A stretch of 64,000 nucleotides of DNA, from contig NZ_JAAGRN010000003.1 of assembly GCF_010499255.1 (NCBI RefSeq), positions 62,001-126,000 of the forward strand. The letters run 5' to 3'. This document shows, in pieces, positions 8,179 through 16,566 of this stretch. Numbering within the stretch: position 1 is the first letter of the stretch; every line of letters starts with the position of its first letter. The translations under genes and the position numbers were made by a program. The notes beneath the pieces were generated by a model. The model ran no database searches, was not told the DNA's origin, and saw only the letters and a program-made list of their open reading frames with translations. Origin of the DNA: Sheuella amnicola. GTDB taxonomy: Bacteria > Pseudomonadota > Gammaproteobacteria > Burkholderiales > Burkholderiaceae_B.

Positions 8179-10749
8179 ATGGATGTATCCCGTATTCGTG
8201 CCTTGCGCGGCCCCAATCTCTGGAGCCGTCACACCGCCATCGAGGCCGTCGTCACCTGCAAAGGCGTCGAAGCGGATTTGGATCGGATTCCAGACTTCAC
8301 GACCCGATTGCGCGCAAGATTCCCGGATGTAAAACCACTGCGTCCGATCGGTCACAAGGATCCCATCACGCTTGCCCACGCGCTTGAAGCAGTGGCCTTA
8401 GGCTTGCAAGCCACCGCAGGCTGTCCGGTTTCGTTCGGACAAACAATTGCAACGCCCGACCCCGAAATTTTTCAAGTCGTTGTTGAATACACCGAAGAGC
8501 CCGTAGGTCGACTGGCCTTCGATTTGGCTGAATCGCTGATCCATGCCACGCTCAACAATGAAGAATTCGACATCAAACAAGCGCTTGCCAAATTACGTGA
8601 ACTCGACGAAGACGTCAGGCTAGGTCCGAGCACCGGCTCGATCGTCAATGCAGCCGTCGCGCGCGATGTGCCCTACCGCAGACTCACTGAGGGCAGTCTG
8701 GTCCAGTTTGGCTGGGGCAGCAAGCAGCGCCGAATCCAGGCGGCCGAAACCGGCAACACGAGCGCAATCGCCGAAGCCATTGCCCAGGATAAAGATCTGA
8801 CCAAGATGCTGCTTGAGGCGGCAGGCGTCCCGGTCCCTAGGGGTTATGTCGTAAACGATGCCCAAGAGGCTTGGGAAGTCGCGAACAAAATCGGTCTGCC
8901 GGTTGTCATCAAACCACGTGATGGCAACCAGGGCAAAGGAGTTGCCGTCAATATCGAAACACAGGAACAACTGCTTGCCGCTTTTGCCGTTGCATCAAAC
9001 ATCAGCAGCGATGTCATCGTCGAAAGCTATATCCCGGGCCATGACTTCCGCATGCTTGTGATCGGCAATCAACTAGTTGCCGCAGCTCGGCGCGATCCAC
9101 CCCAGGTCATCGGAGATGGTCAGCACAGCATTCGCCAAATCGTTGAACAAGTTAATCAGGACCCCCTCAGAGGCGATGGCCATGCCACGCCTCTGACCAA
9201 AATCCGTTTTGACGATATCGCCATCGCCACACTTGCCACTCAGGGCATGACAGCCGACTCGATCCCCGAAAAAGGCAGGCGCGTTTTATTGCGTAACAAC
9301 GCTAATCTGAGCACGGGTGGAAGCGCAACAGACGTAACAGATGAGGTTCATCCGGAACTCGCGGCGCGCATGGTCACGGCAGCCCAGATGGTTGGCCTGG
9401 ACATCGCGGGCGTGGATCTGGTGGCTGAAACCGTGGTGAAGCCCATGGAAGAACAAAAGGCGGGCATCGTAGAAATCAATGCAGCTCCCGGACTGCGTAT
9501 GCACCTGAGTCCCTCGTTCGGCAAAGGGCGTGCTGTCGGCGAGGCCATCGTTTCGACCATGTTCAAGGATGGCGATAATGCGCGCATCCCGGTTGTCGCT
9601 GTTGCAGGCACAAACGGCAAAACCACTACTGTGCGGTTGACGGCCCATTTGCTCGGCACAAGCGGCAAACGTGTCGGCATGACAAACTCGGATGGCGTAT
9701 ATATCGAGCATCGCTGCATAGACACGGGCGACTGCAGCGGCCCCAGAAGCGCACGCAATGTACTGCTGCACCCGGACGTTGATGCGGCCGTGTTCGAAAC
9801 AGCCCGCGGCGGCATACTTCGTGAAGGATTGGCATTCGACCGCTGCGATGTCGCCATCGTCACCAACATCGGCATGGGCGATCACCTCGGACTGAACTTC
9901 ATCAGCACGGTCGATACGTTGGCATTGGTCAAACGCGTCATCGTTCAAAACGTTGCTCCGAATGGCTACGCGGTATTGAACGCATCTGACCCCCACGTCG
10001 CTCCGATGGCGCAAGTCTGCCCGGGCTCGGTCATTTATTTCTCAAGCGATCGTCATCAACCGATTCTCAACACCCATCGGGCCCAAGGTAAACGCGTGGT
10101 TTTTACCGATGGCGATTGCATCGTCTGCTCTGAAGCAGGTGTGGAGCATCGAATCGCGCTCAAGGGAATTCCGCTAACACGCAATGGAACAATCACCTTC
10201 CAGGTCGAGAACGCTATGGCTTCAATCGCAGCTGCGTGGGCGTTGAATCTGGACTGGAAAGTCATCGAAGCAGGCCTGGCCACATTCATCAATGATGCGG
10301 CAACTGCTCCCGGGCGTTTCAATGTTTTTGATTACCGTGGCGCCACGGTAATCGCCGACTATGGTCACAATCCCGATGCCATTTTGGCTCTTGTGCCGGC
10401 TATCGAAAGCATGCCTGCGACGCGCCGTTCAGTCGTCATCAGCGGAGCGGGCGATCGACGAGACGAGGACATTTCCAGACAAACCGAAATTCTGGGAGAA
10501 ATTTTCGACGAGGCGATTCTGTACCAGGATCAATGCCAACGTGGCCGGGAAGACGGTGAAGTGCTGGCGCTATTGCAGAAAGGTCTTCAACATGTCAGCC
10601 GGACGAAAAAAATTCAGGAAATCCGAGGGGAATTTCTGGCAATCGATACAGCCTTGGCTAGCCTGAAGCCGGGCGAACTGTGCCTCATTCTGATCGATCA
10701 GGTTCAAGAGGCACTGGATCACATTGCCAAAAGGATTGCAGAGGGCTGA
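8179..10749 (+). CDS. cphA: Cyanophycin synthetase
   Basis: An 856-residue cytoplasmic enzyme that builds cyanophycin (multi-L-arginyl-poly-L-aspartate) without a ribosome, using ATP to add aspartate to the backbone and arginine to each side chain. The N-terminal domain (1-160) begins with IRALRGPNLWSRHTAIEA. The ATP-grasp domain (about 185-465) has KPRDGNQGKGV at 245-255 and VEINAAPGLRMHL near 431-443. The Mur-ligase part has the P-loop GTNGKTTT (477-484), and the C-terminal lobe is complete (VIADYGHNPDA, GAGDRRDED). Length and motifs fit an active CphA1. AGGA precedes the ATG by about 8 bases. It ends one base before the convergent phaR stop. No cyanophycinase gene is present in the window. 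Confidence 0.96.
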   Translation: MDVSRIRALRGPNLWSRHTAIEAVVTCKGVEADLDRIPDFTTRLRARFPDVKPLRPIGHKDPITLAHALEAVALGLQATAGCPVSFGQTIATPDPEIFQVVVEYTEEPVGRLAFDLAESLIHATLNNEEFDIKQALAKLRELDEDVRLGPSTGSIVNAAVARDVPYRRLTEGSLVQFGWGSKQRRIQAAETGNTSAIAEAIAQDKDLTKMLLEAAGVPVPRGYVVNDAQEAWEVANKIGLPVVIKPRDGNQGKGVAVNIETQEQLLAAFAVASNISSDVIVESYIPGHDFRMLVIGNQLVAAARRDPPQVIGDGQHSIRQIVEQVNQDPLRGDGHATPLTKIRFDDIAIATLATQGMTADSIPEKGRRVLLRNNANLSTGGSATDVTDEVHPELAARMVTAAQMVGLDIAGVDLVAETVVKPMEEQKAGIVEINAAPGLRMHLSPSFGKGRAVGEAIVSTMFKDGDNARIPVVAVAGTNGKTTTVRLTAHLLGTSGKRVGMTNSDGVYIEHRCIDTGDCSGPRSARNVLLHPDVDAAVFETARGGILREGLAFDRCDVAIVTNIGMGDHLGLNFISTVDTLALVKRVIVQNVAPNGYAVLNASDPHVAPMAQVCPGSVIYFSSDRHQPILNTHRAQGKRVVFTDGDCIVCSEAGVEHRIALKGIPLTRNGTITFQVENAMASIAAAWALNLDWKVIEAGLATFINDAATAPGRFNVFDYRGATVIADYGHNPDAILALVPAIESMPATRRSVVISGAGDRRDEDISRQTEILGEIFDEAILYQDQCQRGREDGEVLALLQKGLQHVSRTKKIQEIRGEFLAIDTALASLKPGELCLILIDQVQEALDHIAKRIAEG

Positions 10750-10750
10750 A

Positions 10751-11272
10751 TCAGTTCCCTTTTTCCGGCGCGCCCGGAACCGGGAACTGGAAAGTCGAAA
10801 AGAGGTTCTTGCTCTGCTCGACATAGGTGTTCATCATGTTCTGAATCATCGGGGTCTGGGCATTCATCAACTGGGTCCAGGCTTCGGGGCCAAACTGATT
10901 TGCGCTGTAGACACCCTTTGATTGCTCCGCGATCCGGTCCTGAATATCCATGAAGGCTTGAATGTTCTTTTCAAGATAAGAGCCCATGACACCCTGCATG
11001 GCATGGCCGTAAAAGCGGATCACATGCGCCAGCATGGTCGATGAGAACATCGGCACACCACCGCTTTCTTCTTCCAGAATAATCTGCAACAGGATGCTGC
11101 GCGTCAAATCCTCGGAGGATTTCGCGTCAACGACTTTGAATGACTCGTGATTCAGCACAAGCTGTTTCACGTCAGCTAGCGTAATGTAAGTGCTTGTCTG
11201 TGTATCGTACAAGCGGCGGTTCGGATATTTTTTAATCAGACGTACGGTTGCGTCCGTTGCTGCCTCTGTCAT
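10751..11272 (-). CDS. phaR: Polyhydroxyalkanoate synthesis repressor PhaR
   Basis: A 173-residue DNA-binding protein. The N-terminal DNA-binding/accumulation domain (about residues 9-70) starts RLIKKYPNRRLYDTQTSTYI, the hallmark of PhaR; the following PHB-accumulation domain covers about 75-125. PhaR binds both DNA and the polymer granule: it represses phasin and its own gene until granules form and titrate it away. It is directly downstream of phaB, in the same direction, with a 50-base gap. A GGGGA ribosome site precedes the ATG at 11272. The tight convergence with cphA (one base between stop codons) means the two storage-polymer systems share a transcription boundary. Confidence 0.95.
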   Translation of the reverse strand: MTEAATDATVRLIKKYPNRRLYDTQTSTYITLADVKQLVLNHESFKVVDAKSSEDLTRSILLQIILEEESGGVPMFSSTMLAHVIRFYGHAMQGVMGSYLEKNIQAFMDIQDRIAEQSKGVYSANQFGPEAWTQLMNAQTPMIQNMMNTYVEQSKNLFSTFQFPVPGAPEKGN

Positions 11273-11322
11273 TCATTTCCCCAGATTACTGACTGAATAC
11301 ACTGCCAAACAATATACAGGCA

Positions 11323-12060
11323 TCAGCCCATGTGTAAACCACCATTCAACGAAAAATCGGCACCGGTGGCAAAGCCCGCATCCTCCGACGCGATCCACGC
11401 CACGATGGAAGCAATCTCCTCCGGACGCCCAAGACGCCTGACAGGGATCGTCGACACAATCTTCTCCAACACATCCGGCCGAATGGCCTTGACCATATCC
11501 GTCCCGATGTATCCGGGAGAGACTGTGTTCACAGTCACCCCTTTGCTTGCGACCTCTTGCGCGACGGACATTGTAAAGCCATGGATGCCGGCTTTCGCTG
11601 TCGCGTAATTTGCCTGACCAAACTGACCTTTTTGGCCATTGACCGAACTAATGTTGATGATGCGACCAAAGCCCCGGTCCACCATATTTTCGATAACTTG
11701 CTTAGTGACGTTAAACAAACTGTTGAGGTTAGTGTCCATCACCGCGCGCCAATCATCAGCCGTCATTTTGCGAAACACGCCATCACGCGTGATACCCGCA
11801 TTATTGACAAGCACATCGATCGGGCCATGCTCATCCACCACTTTCTGGAATGCCGCCTTGGTCGAATCCCAATCGGCAACGTTACCCACCGATGCATAAA
11901 ACTTGAAACCTTCGGCAGCCTGCTCGTCAAGCCATTGCTTATAGTCGCGACTCGGTCCACAACCGGCAATCACTGTCATGCCCTCTTTGGACAATCGTTG
12001 GCAAATCGCAGTTCCGATTCCACCCATTCCACCTGTTACATAAGCAATCTTTGCACTCAT
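11323..12060 (-). CDS. phaB: Acetoacetyl-CoA reductase (NADPH-dependent)
   Basis: A 245-residue short-chain dehydrogenase that reduces acetoacetyl-CoA to (R)-3-hydroxybutyryl-CoA, the monomer for PHB synthase. The Rossmann motif TGGMGGIG is at residues 9-16, NNAG at 86-89, and the catalytic set is Ser139, Tyr152 and Lys156 (YATAK). The segment GQFGQANY is typical of PhaB rather than FabG. The ribosome site AAGGAGAT, 7 bases from the ATG, is strong. The gene lies 83 bases after phaC and 50 bases before phaR. No beta-ketothiolase (phaA) gene is present in the window, so acetoacetyl-CoA must be made by an enzyme encoded elsewhere. Confidence 0.96.
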   Translation of the reverse strand: MSAKIAYVTGGMGGIGTAICQRLSKEGMTVIAGCGPSRDYKQWLDEQAAEGFKFYASVGNVADWDSTKAAFQKVVDEHGPIDVLVNNAGITRDGVFRKMTADDWRAVMDTNLNSLFNVTKQVIENMVDRGFGRIINISSVNGQKGQFGQANYATAKAGIHGFTMSVAQEVASKGVTVNTVSPGYIGTDMVKAIRPDVLEKIVSTIPVRRLGRPEEIASIVAWIASEDAGFATGADFSLNGGLHMG

Positions 12061-12143
12061 TGCCGATCTCCTTTTGCCGAAGCATTCACATTCACGCTTT
12101 ATTTATTCTGACTTTTTCAATACATACGGGCAACACGACACCC

Positions 12144-13766
12144 CTATATCGCCCTTACTTTCACATAAGATCCAGGCGCGGACTCGAGCACCGGAAACTC
12201 AGCATGACCGGCAACTTTGACTGCCCTGACTTTTTTGCCACTGTGCGAGGCCAACCACTCGTACCAGTCCGGCCACCAGCTTCCGGGATGCTCAGTGGCA
12301 TTCTCAAGCCATTGTGCGGGTTTTGGCGGCTTGGCACCGAGAGGTCCAGTCCAATAGCTGCGTTTTTTCTTTTCGGGCGGATTAATCACGCCTGCTATAT
12401 GGCCCGAAGCCCCTAAAACAAATCTGTTTTCACCGGAAAAAATGCCAGTCGACGCATAACCCGACTGCCAGGGAACGATGTGATCCTCGCGCGAAGCGTA
12501 GAGATATGTCGGCACATTAATCGACCGAAGATCAATCGGCACGCCAGCACACTTGACCTTACCCGGCTTGCAAAGTTTGTTTTCCAGATATGCATTGCGA
12601 AAATACCAGGTAAAAAACGGACCGGGTAGATTCGTGCTGTCACCATTCCAGTAGAGCAGATCAAAAGCAACCGGTGTCTCGCCCTTCAGATAATTAGAAA
12701 CAACGTAATTCCATACCAGCTCGTTCGGACGTAAAAAAGAGAACGTCGCAGCCAACTCACGCGCAGGCATCAATCCGCCCTGGCCCATCTGCCGTTCACG
12801 CAAGGAGGCATGCTGCTCATCGACAAATACGCTAAGCGCTCCGGTATCGCTGAAATCCACCATTGAAGTCAGCATCGTCAGAGACTCGACAGGGTACTGC
12901 TTGCGACCCGCGGCCAGCGCCAGCGCCGTTGCAAGCAACGTTCCGCCGACACAAAACCCAAGCGCATTGATCTTTTTTTGTTTAGAAATTTTCTGCGTGA
13001 CTTCAATTGCCTTGAGAACACCATCCTGAAGATAATCATCCCAGGTTGCGTGATCCATCCCATCGGAATCCTGTTCAAGCGGGTTTCGCCAAGACATCAG
13101 GAAAACAGAAAATCCTTGTTCGAGCGCATGTTTGACAAAGGAATTTTCAGGTTGCAGATCCAGGATGTAAAACTTGTTAATGCAAGGCGGCACCAGAAGA
13201 ATTGGCCGTTGGTAAACCATCGCCGTTCTAGGTGCGTATTGAATCAACTGAAAAAATCTGTTCTGAAATACAACCGAACCTTCGGTTGTCGCGACATTTT
13301 CACCGACCGTGAATTTGCTTTCGTCGGTCATTGTGATTCGACCTTTCTGCATGTCGTTCAGCAGATTGGTCATGCCGTTGCGCAAGGTGTCTCCGCCTGA
13401 AGTGATCACAGCTTGTTGGGCATCAGGGTTGGTAGCGAAAAAATTGGCGGGCGACATCGCATCAACCCATTGCTGAACCGAAAAATGCAAGCGGTCTTTC
13501 ATCTCGGCCGGAGCGTCGACGGCATCGACCATGCGCTGCATGGCTTGAGACGAAAGCAAGTAAAGATGGGCCATCATGAGATGGGTGGGGCTGTTTTTCC
13601 AGGCGTCCGCAGAAAAGCGCCTGTCTTTTAATGGACTTAATTGCCCCTGGGTCGCTTCTTGAGAAAGTTTTTGCCAAGCCTGCATGAATTCTTGCTGGAT
13701 CGATGCAAGAGATTCTTGCGAGATGCCGGACGCCGGAGTCATGCCATCAGGTAAGAGGAAATTCAC
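12144..13766 (-). CDS. phaC: Class I poly(3-hydroxyalkanoate) synthase
   Basis: A 540-residue polymerase that links 3-hydroxyacyl-CoA units into PHA on the granule surface. The PhaC N-terminal domain (about 60-240) precedes the alpha/beta-hydrolase core. The lipase-like box GFCVGG (270-275) supplies the catalytic Cys272; Asp428 (REDH) and His456 (SGHIAGV) complete the triad. Length is within the class I range (somewhat shorter than the Cupriavidus enzyme), and no phaE partner is seen. The start is a GTG at 13766 with AAAGG 8 bases upstream; the next in-frame ATG (13742) is possible but lacks a clear ribosome site. The gene heads a phaC-phaB-phaR group behind a candidate promoter and a double palindrome. 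Confidence 0.95.
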   Translation of the reverse strand: MNFLLPDGMTPASGISQESLASIQQEFMQAWQKLSQEATQGQLSPLKDRRFSADAWKNSPTHLMMAHLYLLSSQAMQRMVDAVDAPAEMKDRLHFSVQQWVDAMSPANFFATNPDAQQAVITSGGDTLRNGMTNLLNDMQKGRITMTDESKFTVGENVATTEGSVVFQNRFFQLIQYAPRTAMVYQRPILLVPPCINKFYILDLQPENSFVKHALEQGFSVFLMSWRNPLEQDSDGMDHATWDDYLQDGVLKAIEVTQKISKQKKINALGFCVGGTLLATALALAAGRKQYPVESLTMLTSMVDFSDTGALSVFVDEQHASLRERQMGQGGLMPARELAATFSFLRPNELVWNYVVSNYLKGETPVAFDLLYWNGDSTNLPGPFFTWYFRNAYLENKLCKPGKVKCAGVPIDLRSINVPTYLYASREDHIVPWQSGYASTGIFSGENRFVLGASGHIAGVINPPEKKKRSYWTGPLGAKPPKPAQWLENATEHPGSWWPDWYEWLASHSGKKVRAVKVAGHAEFPVLESAPGSYVKVRAI

Positions 13767-13797
13767 GCAGCTACCTTTCTAAACTTGCTGAGTACAA

Positions 13798-13826
13798 ATC
13801 GTGCGCCGCAAGAAATGCATTGTCAA
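13798..13826 (-). promoter_or_regulatory. Candidate phaC promoter
   Basis: On the minus strand TTGACA (13826-13821) is followed after 17 bases by CACGAT (13803-13798). The -35 box is perfect and the -10 box is weak. The expected transcript start is about 25 bases before the phaC GTG. A weak -10 box fits an activator-dependent promoter, and the palindromes lie just upstream. This is inferred from pattern only. Confidence 0.4.
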
Positions 13827-13836
13827 TGCGAATCAT

Positions 13837-13868
13837 CTAGGGAATTCTCCCTAGGGTATAAACCCTAG
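13837..13868. promoter_or_regulatory. Two overlapping CTAGGG-N6-CCCTAG palindromes upstream of phaC
   Basis: CTAGGGAATTCTCCCTAG (13837-13854) and CTAGGGTATAAACCCTAG (13851-13868) are two 18-bp perfect inverted repeats sharing the central CTAG, so the half-site recurs every 14 bases. They lie 70-102 bases upstream of the phaC start and end 11 bases from the candidate -35 box. The spacing suits a dimeric activator binding twice. No regulator can be assigned from the window. Confidence 0.6.
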
Positions 13869-13937
13869 ATTCGCCAACGCTTCACGGGCACTGCCAAGTG
13901 AATGGTAGCGTACGTATCCTTCAGGAATCTGACAAAA

Positions 13938-14720
13938 CTACGTTAACCAGGCAACAGTTGCCATCCGGCCGGTCTGTTGGTCTCTTCGATATGAGAAAAA
14001 TCTTCGCTGCGCATCCGTCATGGTGCAAAGACCGCAATCCTCAATCTCATCCACCCCGAGGGATTGCAGGCGCCAACGAGCCAGGGCAGGCAGATTCGCG
14101 AACCATTTTCCCTTGGCAGCGGGATCGGGCACGAACATGCCAACCCGATCCGCACCATACCCTTCGAACGCCTTTCTAACGTCCTCACCGACCTGGAACG
14201 CTGTGGGACCGATTCCGGGACCAATCCAGGCTCTCCATTTTTCAGCTCGAGGTGACTTTAGTCGCATCGATTCCAGGCAGGCCTCCAATACACCGCCAGC
14301 TAGCCCCCGCCAGCCCGCGTGTGCCACGCCTAGCACCGTACCTGCATGGTCCGCAAGGACAATAGGCAAACAATCCGCCGTTAAAATCGTCAGAACGCGA
14401 CCGGGTACCGAAGTCACGCTAGCATCGGCCTCACAGGTAAATTGGGTCCAATTTTGCGTCGGTTCAACGTCCGCATCGGCGACATGGCATCCGTGCACTT
14501 GTTTGAGCCAAAAAGGGTCGGATGGAAGACTTTGACGCAACAATGATCGATTTGCGGCGACCACCTCGGGAAAGTCTTCCGTATTCATGCCTAGGTTGAA
14601 CGAATCGTAGGGCGGTTTGCTCACGCCACCGTGGCGAGTCGTGCAAAATAGACTCACCCTGTTCCAGTCCTTTTGCGGCCGAACATGCGGCAATCTCACT
14701 TTGTGCATGGTCATCCCCAT
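13938..14720 (-). CDS. pgeF: Peptidoglycan editing factor / YfiH-type purine nucleosidase-laccase family
   Basis: A 260-residue single-domain cytoplasmic protein of the YfiH/DUF152 (Cu-oxidase_4) family. Metal-site motifs are visible: His76 in KQVHG, Cys117 in TADCLP and His134 in HAGWRG, with RHGGVS near 29-34. E. coli PgeF prevents misincorporation of L-serine into peptidoglycan precursors; other members act on purine nucleosides, so the primary reaction is still debated. The ATG at 14720 overlaps the rluD stop by 10 bases; in-frame ATGs at 14714 and 14708 are alternatives. The rluD-pgeF order is common in proteobacteria and suggests coupled translation. Confidence 0.92.
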   Translation of the reverse strand: MGMTMHKVRLPHVRPQKDWNRVSLFCTTRHGGVSKPPYDSFNLGMNTEDFPEVVAANRSLLRQSLPSDPFWLKQVHGCHVADADVEPTQNWTQFTCEADASVTSVPGRVLTILTADCLPIVLADHAGTVLGVAHAGWRGLAGGVLEACLESMRLKSPRAEKWRAWIGPGIGPTAFQVGEDVRKAFEGYGADRVGMFVPDPAAKGKWFANLPALARWRLQSLGVDEIEDCGLCTMTDAQRRFFSYRRDQQTGRMATVAWLT

Positions 14721-15667
14721 CGAATCGCTTCAACTACTTGCGCCATATCTTCAGGCATGGGGGCGACAAAAGATACCTCTCCTGCTCCGCCTGGATCCTC
14801 GAAACGCAATTGATGCGCATGCAACATCTGGCGGGTGACCTGTCCAAGCATACGCCCACCGTACAAAGTATCTCCCAGCAATGGGTGCCCCAAACTGGCC
14901 AGATGAACACGAATCTGATGGGTTCGGCCTGTTTCCAGCTTGCAAATAACCTGGGAAACATTCGAGTCGTAGTATTCACCCACCCGCATTAGCTTGTAAT
15001 GAGTCACAGCTGCCTTCGGGGCGGCGGGCTTTTCAACGGACATTCTGACCGGAACACGCATATCGCGTCCGATCGGCAGGTCGACCCGTCCCTCGCTCAA
15101 CATGCGTCCGTGAGCAAGCGCAAGATATTCACGCCCCATTGTTCGAGCCTGTAACTGCCTCACCAGATGAGTCTGCGCGACTTCATTCCTGGCAACAACC
15201 AGAAGGCCGGACGTATCTTTGTCCAGTCTGTGCACAATTCCGGCTCTGGCAACCTGCGCCAGCTCCGGAAAACGAAAAAGCAGTCCGTTCAAAAGCGTAC
15301 CGCTCCAGTTTCCCGCACCGGGGTGCGTCACCAGTCCGACAGGCTTGTTGACAACAATCCAGTCGGGACTTTGCGCCAACACTTCAAAATCCACATTTTC
15401 GGGCTTAAACGCCTGATCTTCGGGTGCAGGTTGCACAAATACAGTAATTTGATCGTCTTCGCGCAGATTTTGCCGAACCTTGGCAACCTGGCCATTGACC
15501 ATGACGTGACCACCCTCGATCCAGGTCTGAATCCGGCTACGGGAATGCTGTGGAATCAGTTGTGCCAGTACCTTGTCGAGCCGCTCGAACGACATTTCAT
15601 CGGACACACTAAAAAGCAACGGATCCTCTTCGGGCAGAGCATCCTCGAAAATTGGGGTATCGGTCAT
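14711..15667 (-). CDS. rluD: RluA/RluD family 23S rRNA pseudouridine synthase
   Basis: From the ATG at 15667 the protein has 318 residues: an S4 RNA-binding domain (about 25-85), then the pseudouridine synthase core (about 100-310). The catalytic motif HRLDKDTSGLLVVA carries the nucleophilic aspartate, and CKLETGRTHQIRVHL is the second conserved block. RluD modifies helix 69 of 23S rRNA and is the RluA-type enzyme most often placed upstream of pgeF. The start MTDTPIFED is preferred over an upstream in-frame ATG at 15691, which would add eight residues. The gene is divergent from bamD, as in many beta- and gammaproteobacteria, which supports the RluD assignment. Confidence 0.93.
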   Translation of the reverse strand: MTDTPIFEDALPEEDPLLFSVSDEMSFERLDKVLAQLIPQHSRSRIQTWIEGGHVMVNGQVAKVRQNLREDDQITVFVQPAPEDQAFKPENVDFEVLAQSPDWIVVNKPVGLVTHPGAGNWSGTLLNGLLFRFPELAQVARAGIVHRLDKDTSGLLVVARNEVAQTHLVRQLQARTMGREYLALAHGRMLSEGRVDLPIGRDMRVPVRMSVEKPAAPKAAVTHYKLMRVGEYYDSNVSQVICKLETGRTHQIRVHLASLGHPLLGDTLYGGRMLGQVTRQMLHAHQLRFEDPGGAGEVSFVAPMPEDMAQVVEAIRWG

Positions 15668-15720
15668 TTGGACTAGTCTTATAATCAGCAACGAATGCTA
15701 ACACCAAGGATCACGTCAAG

Positions 15721-16566
15721 ATGGGTCGCCCTGCTTTTTTCCTGTTTCAAAATCTGCCCGGTTTCGCCTCGATAGGCAGGATATTGGTTCTGATCGCAGC
15801 CATCATTCTGGCTGGTTGCGGCACGAAAGGGCAAGAATTTGACCCTACGGCCGGCTGGAACGCAGAGCGCCTTTATCAGGATGGCAAGGAGGAAATGAAC
15901 GCCGGCAACTGGAAGGTCTGCAAAGAGCGCTTTATTGCAGTCGAAACCCGTTTTCCGCTTGGCGTTTATGCGCAGCAGGCCATGATCAGCCTTGCATACT
16001 GCTACTGGAAAGATAAGGAGCCCGAACAAGCTTTGGCTACGCTTGCACGTTTCCAGCAACAATATCCGAACCACCCGTCGATGGACTATGTGCTGTATTT
16101 GAAGGGAACGATCAATTTCACCCCTCCTAGCGCCATGTTTTCCAACATTACAGGCCAAAACCCCGGTGAGCGCGACCCCAAGGCCCTGCGTCAATCCTAC
16201 GCAGCCTACAATGAGCTGATCGATCGCTTTCCCGAAAGCCGCTATACCGTCGACGCAAAAAAACGCGTAGCCTGGCTAGTCAATACTATGGCAGACAACG
16301 AAAAGTTCGTTGCCCGCTACTACTACGACAGATATGCCTACGTTGCCGCGATTAATCGGGCTCAAGTCGTCATTACCGAGTTTCAGGGCGTCCCGGCCGC
16401 CGAAGAAGCCCTGTACATCATGATGATGTCATACGAAAAGCTCGGCATGACTGACTTGCGTAACGATACAGAGCGTGTCCTGTTGGCTAACTTCCCTAAA
16501 ACAAAACTTATCAAAGAAGGTTTCCCGGATAAATATTCTTCCTGGAACGTTCTGCGTCTATTCTAA
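15721..16566 (+). CDS. bamD: Outer membrane assembly lipoprotein BamD (ComL)
   Basis: A 281-residue lipoprotein of the BAM complex, which inserts beta-barrel proteins in the outer membrane. The N-terminal hydrophobic segment ends in the lipobox LAGC, so Cys33 is the lipidated residue. The mature part has TPR-like repeats; motifs include AEALYIMMMSYEKLGM near the end and the YPNHPSMDYVLYLKG segment typical of BamD. It is divergent from rluD. A perfect TATAAT at 15680-15685 could be its -10 box, but no good -35 is seen at 17 bases. Its 3' end overlaps the convergent helicase gene by 9 bases. Confidence 0.94.
   Translation: MGRPAFFLFQNLPGFASIGRILVLIAAIILAGCGTKGQEFDPTAGWNAERLYQDGKEEMNAGNWKVCKERFIAVETRFPLGVYAQQAMISLAYCYWKDKEPEQALATLARFQQQYPNHPSMDYVLYLKGTINFTPPSAMFSNITGQNPGERDPKALRQSYAAYNELIDRFPESRYTVDAKKRVAWLVNTMADNEKFVARYYYDRYAYVAAINRAQVVITEFQGVPAAEEALYIMMMSYEKLGMTDLRNDTERVLLANFPKTKLIKEGFPDKYSSWNVLRLF

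Noticed and set aside
15671-15690. GTCTTATAAT near bamD as a third TCA operator
   Set aside because: It matches only one half-site and coincides with a likely -10 box; the inverted second half is missing.
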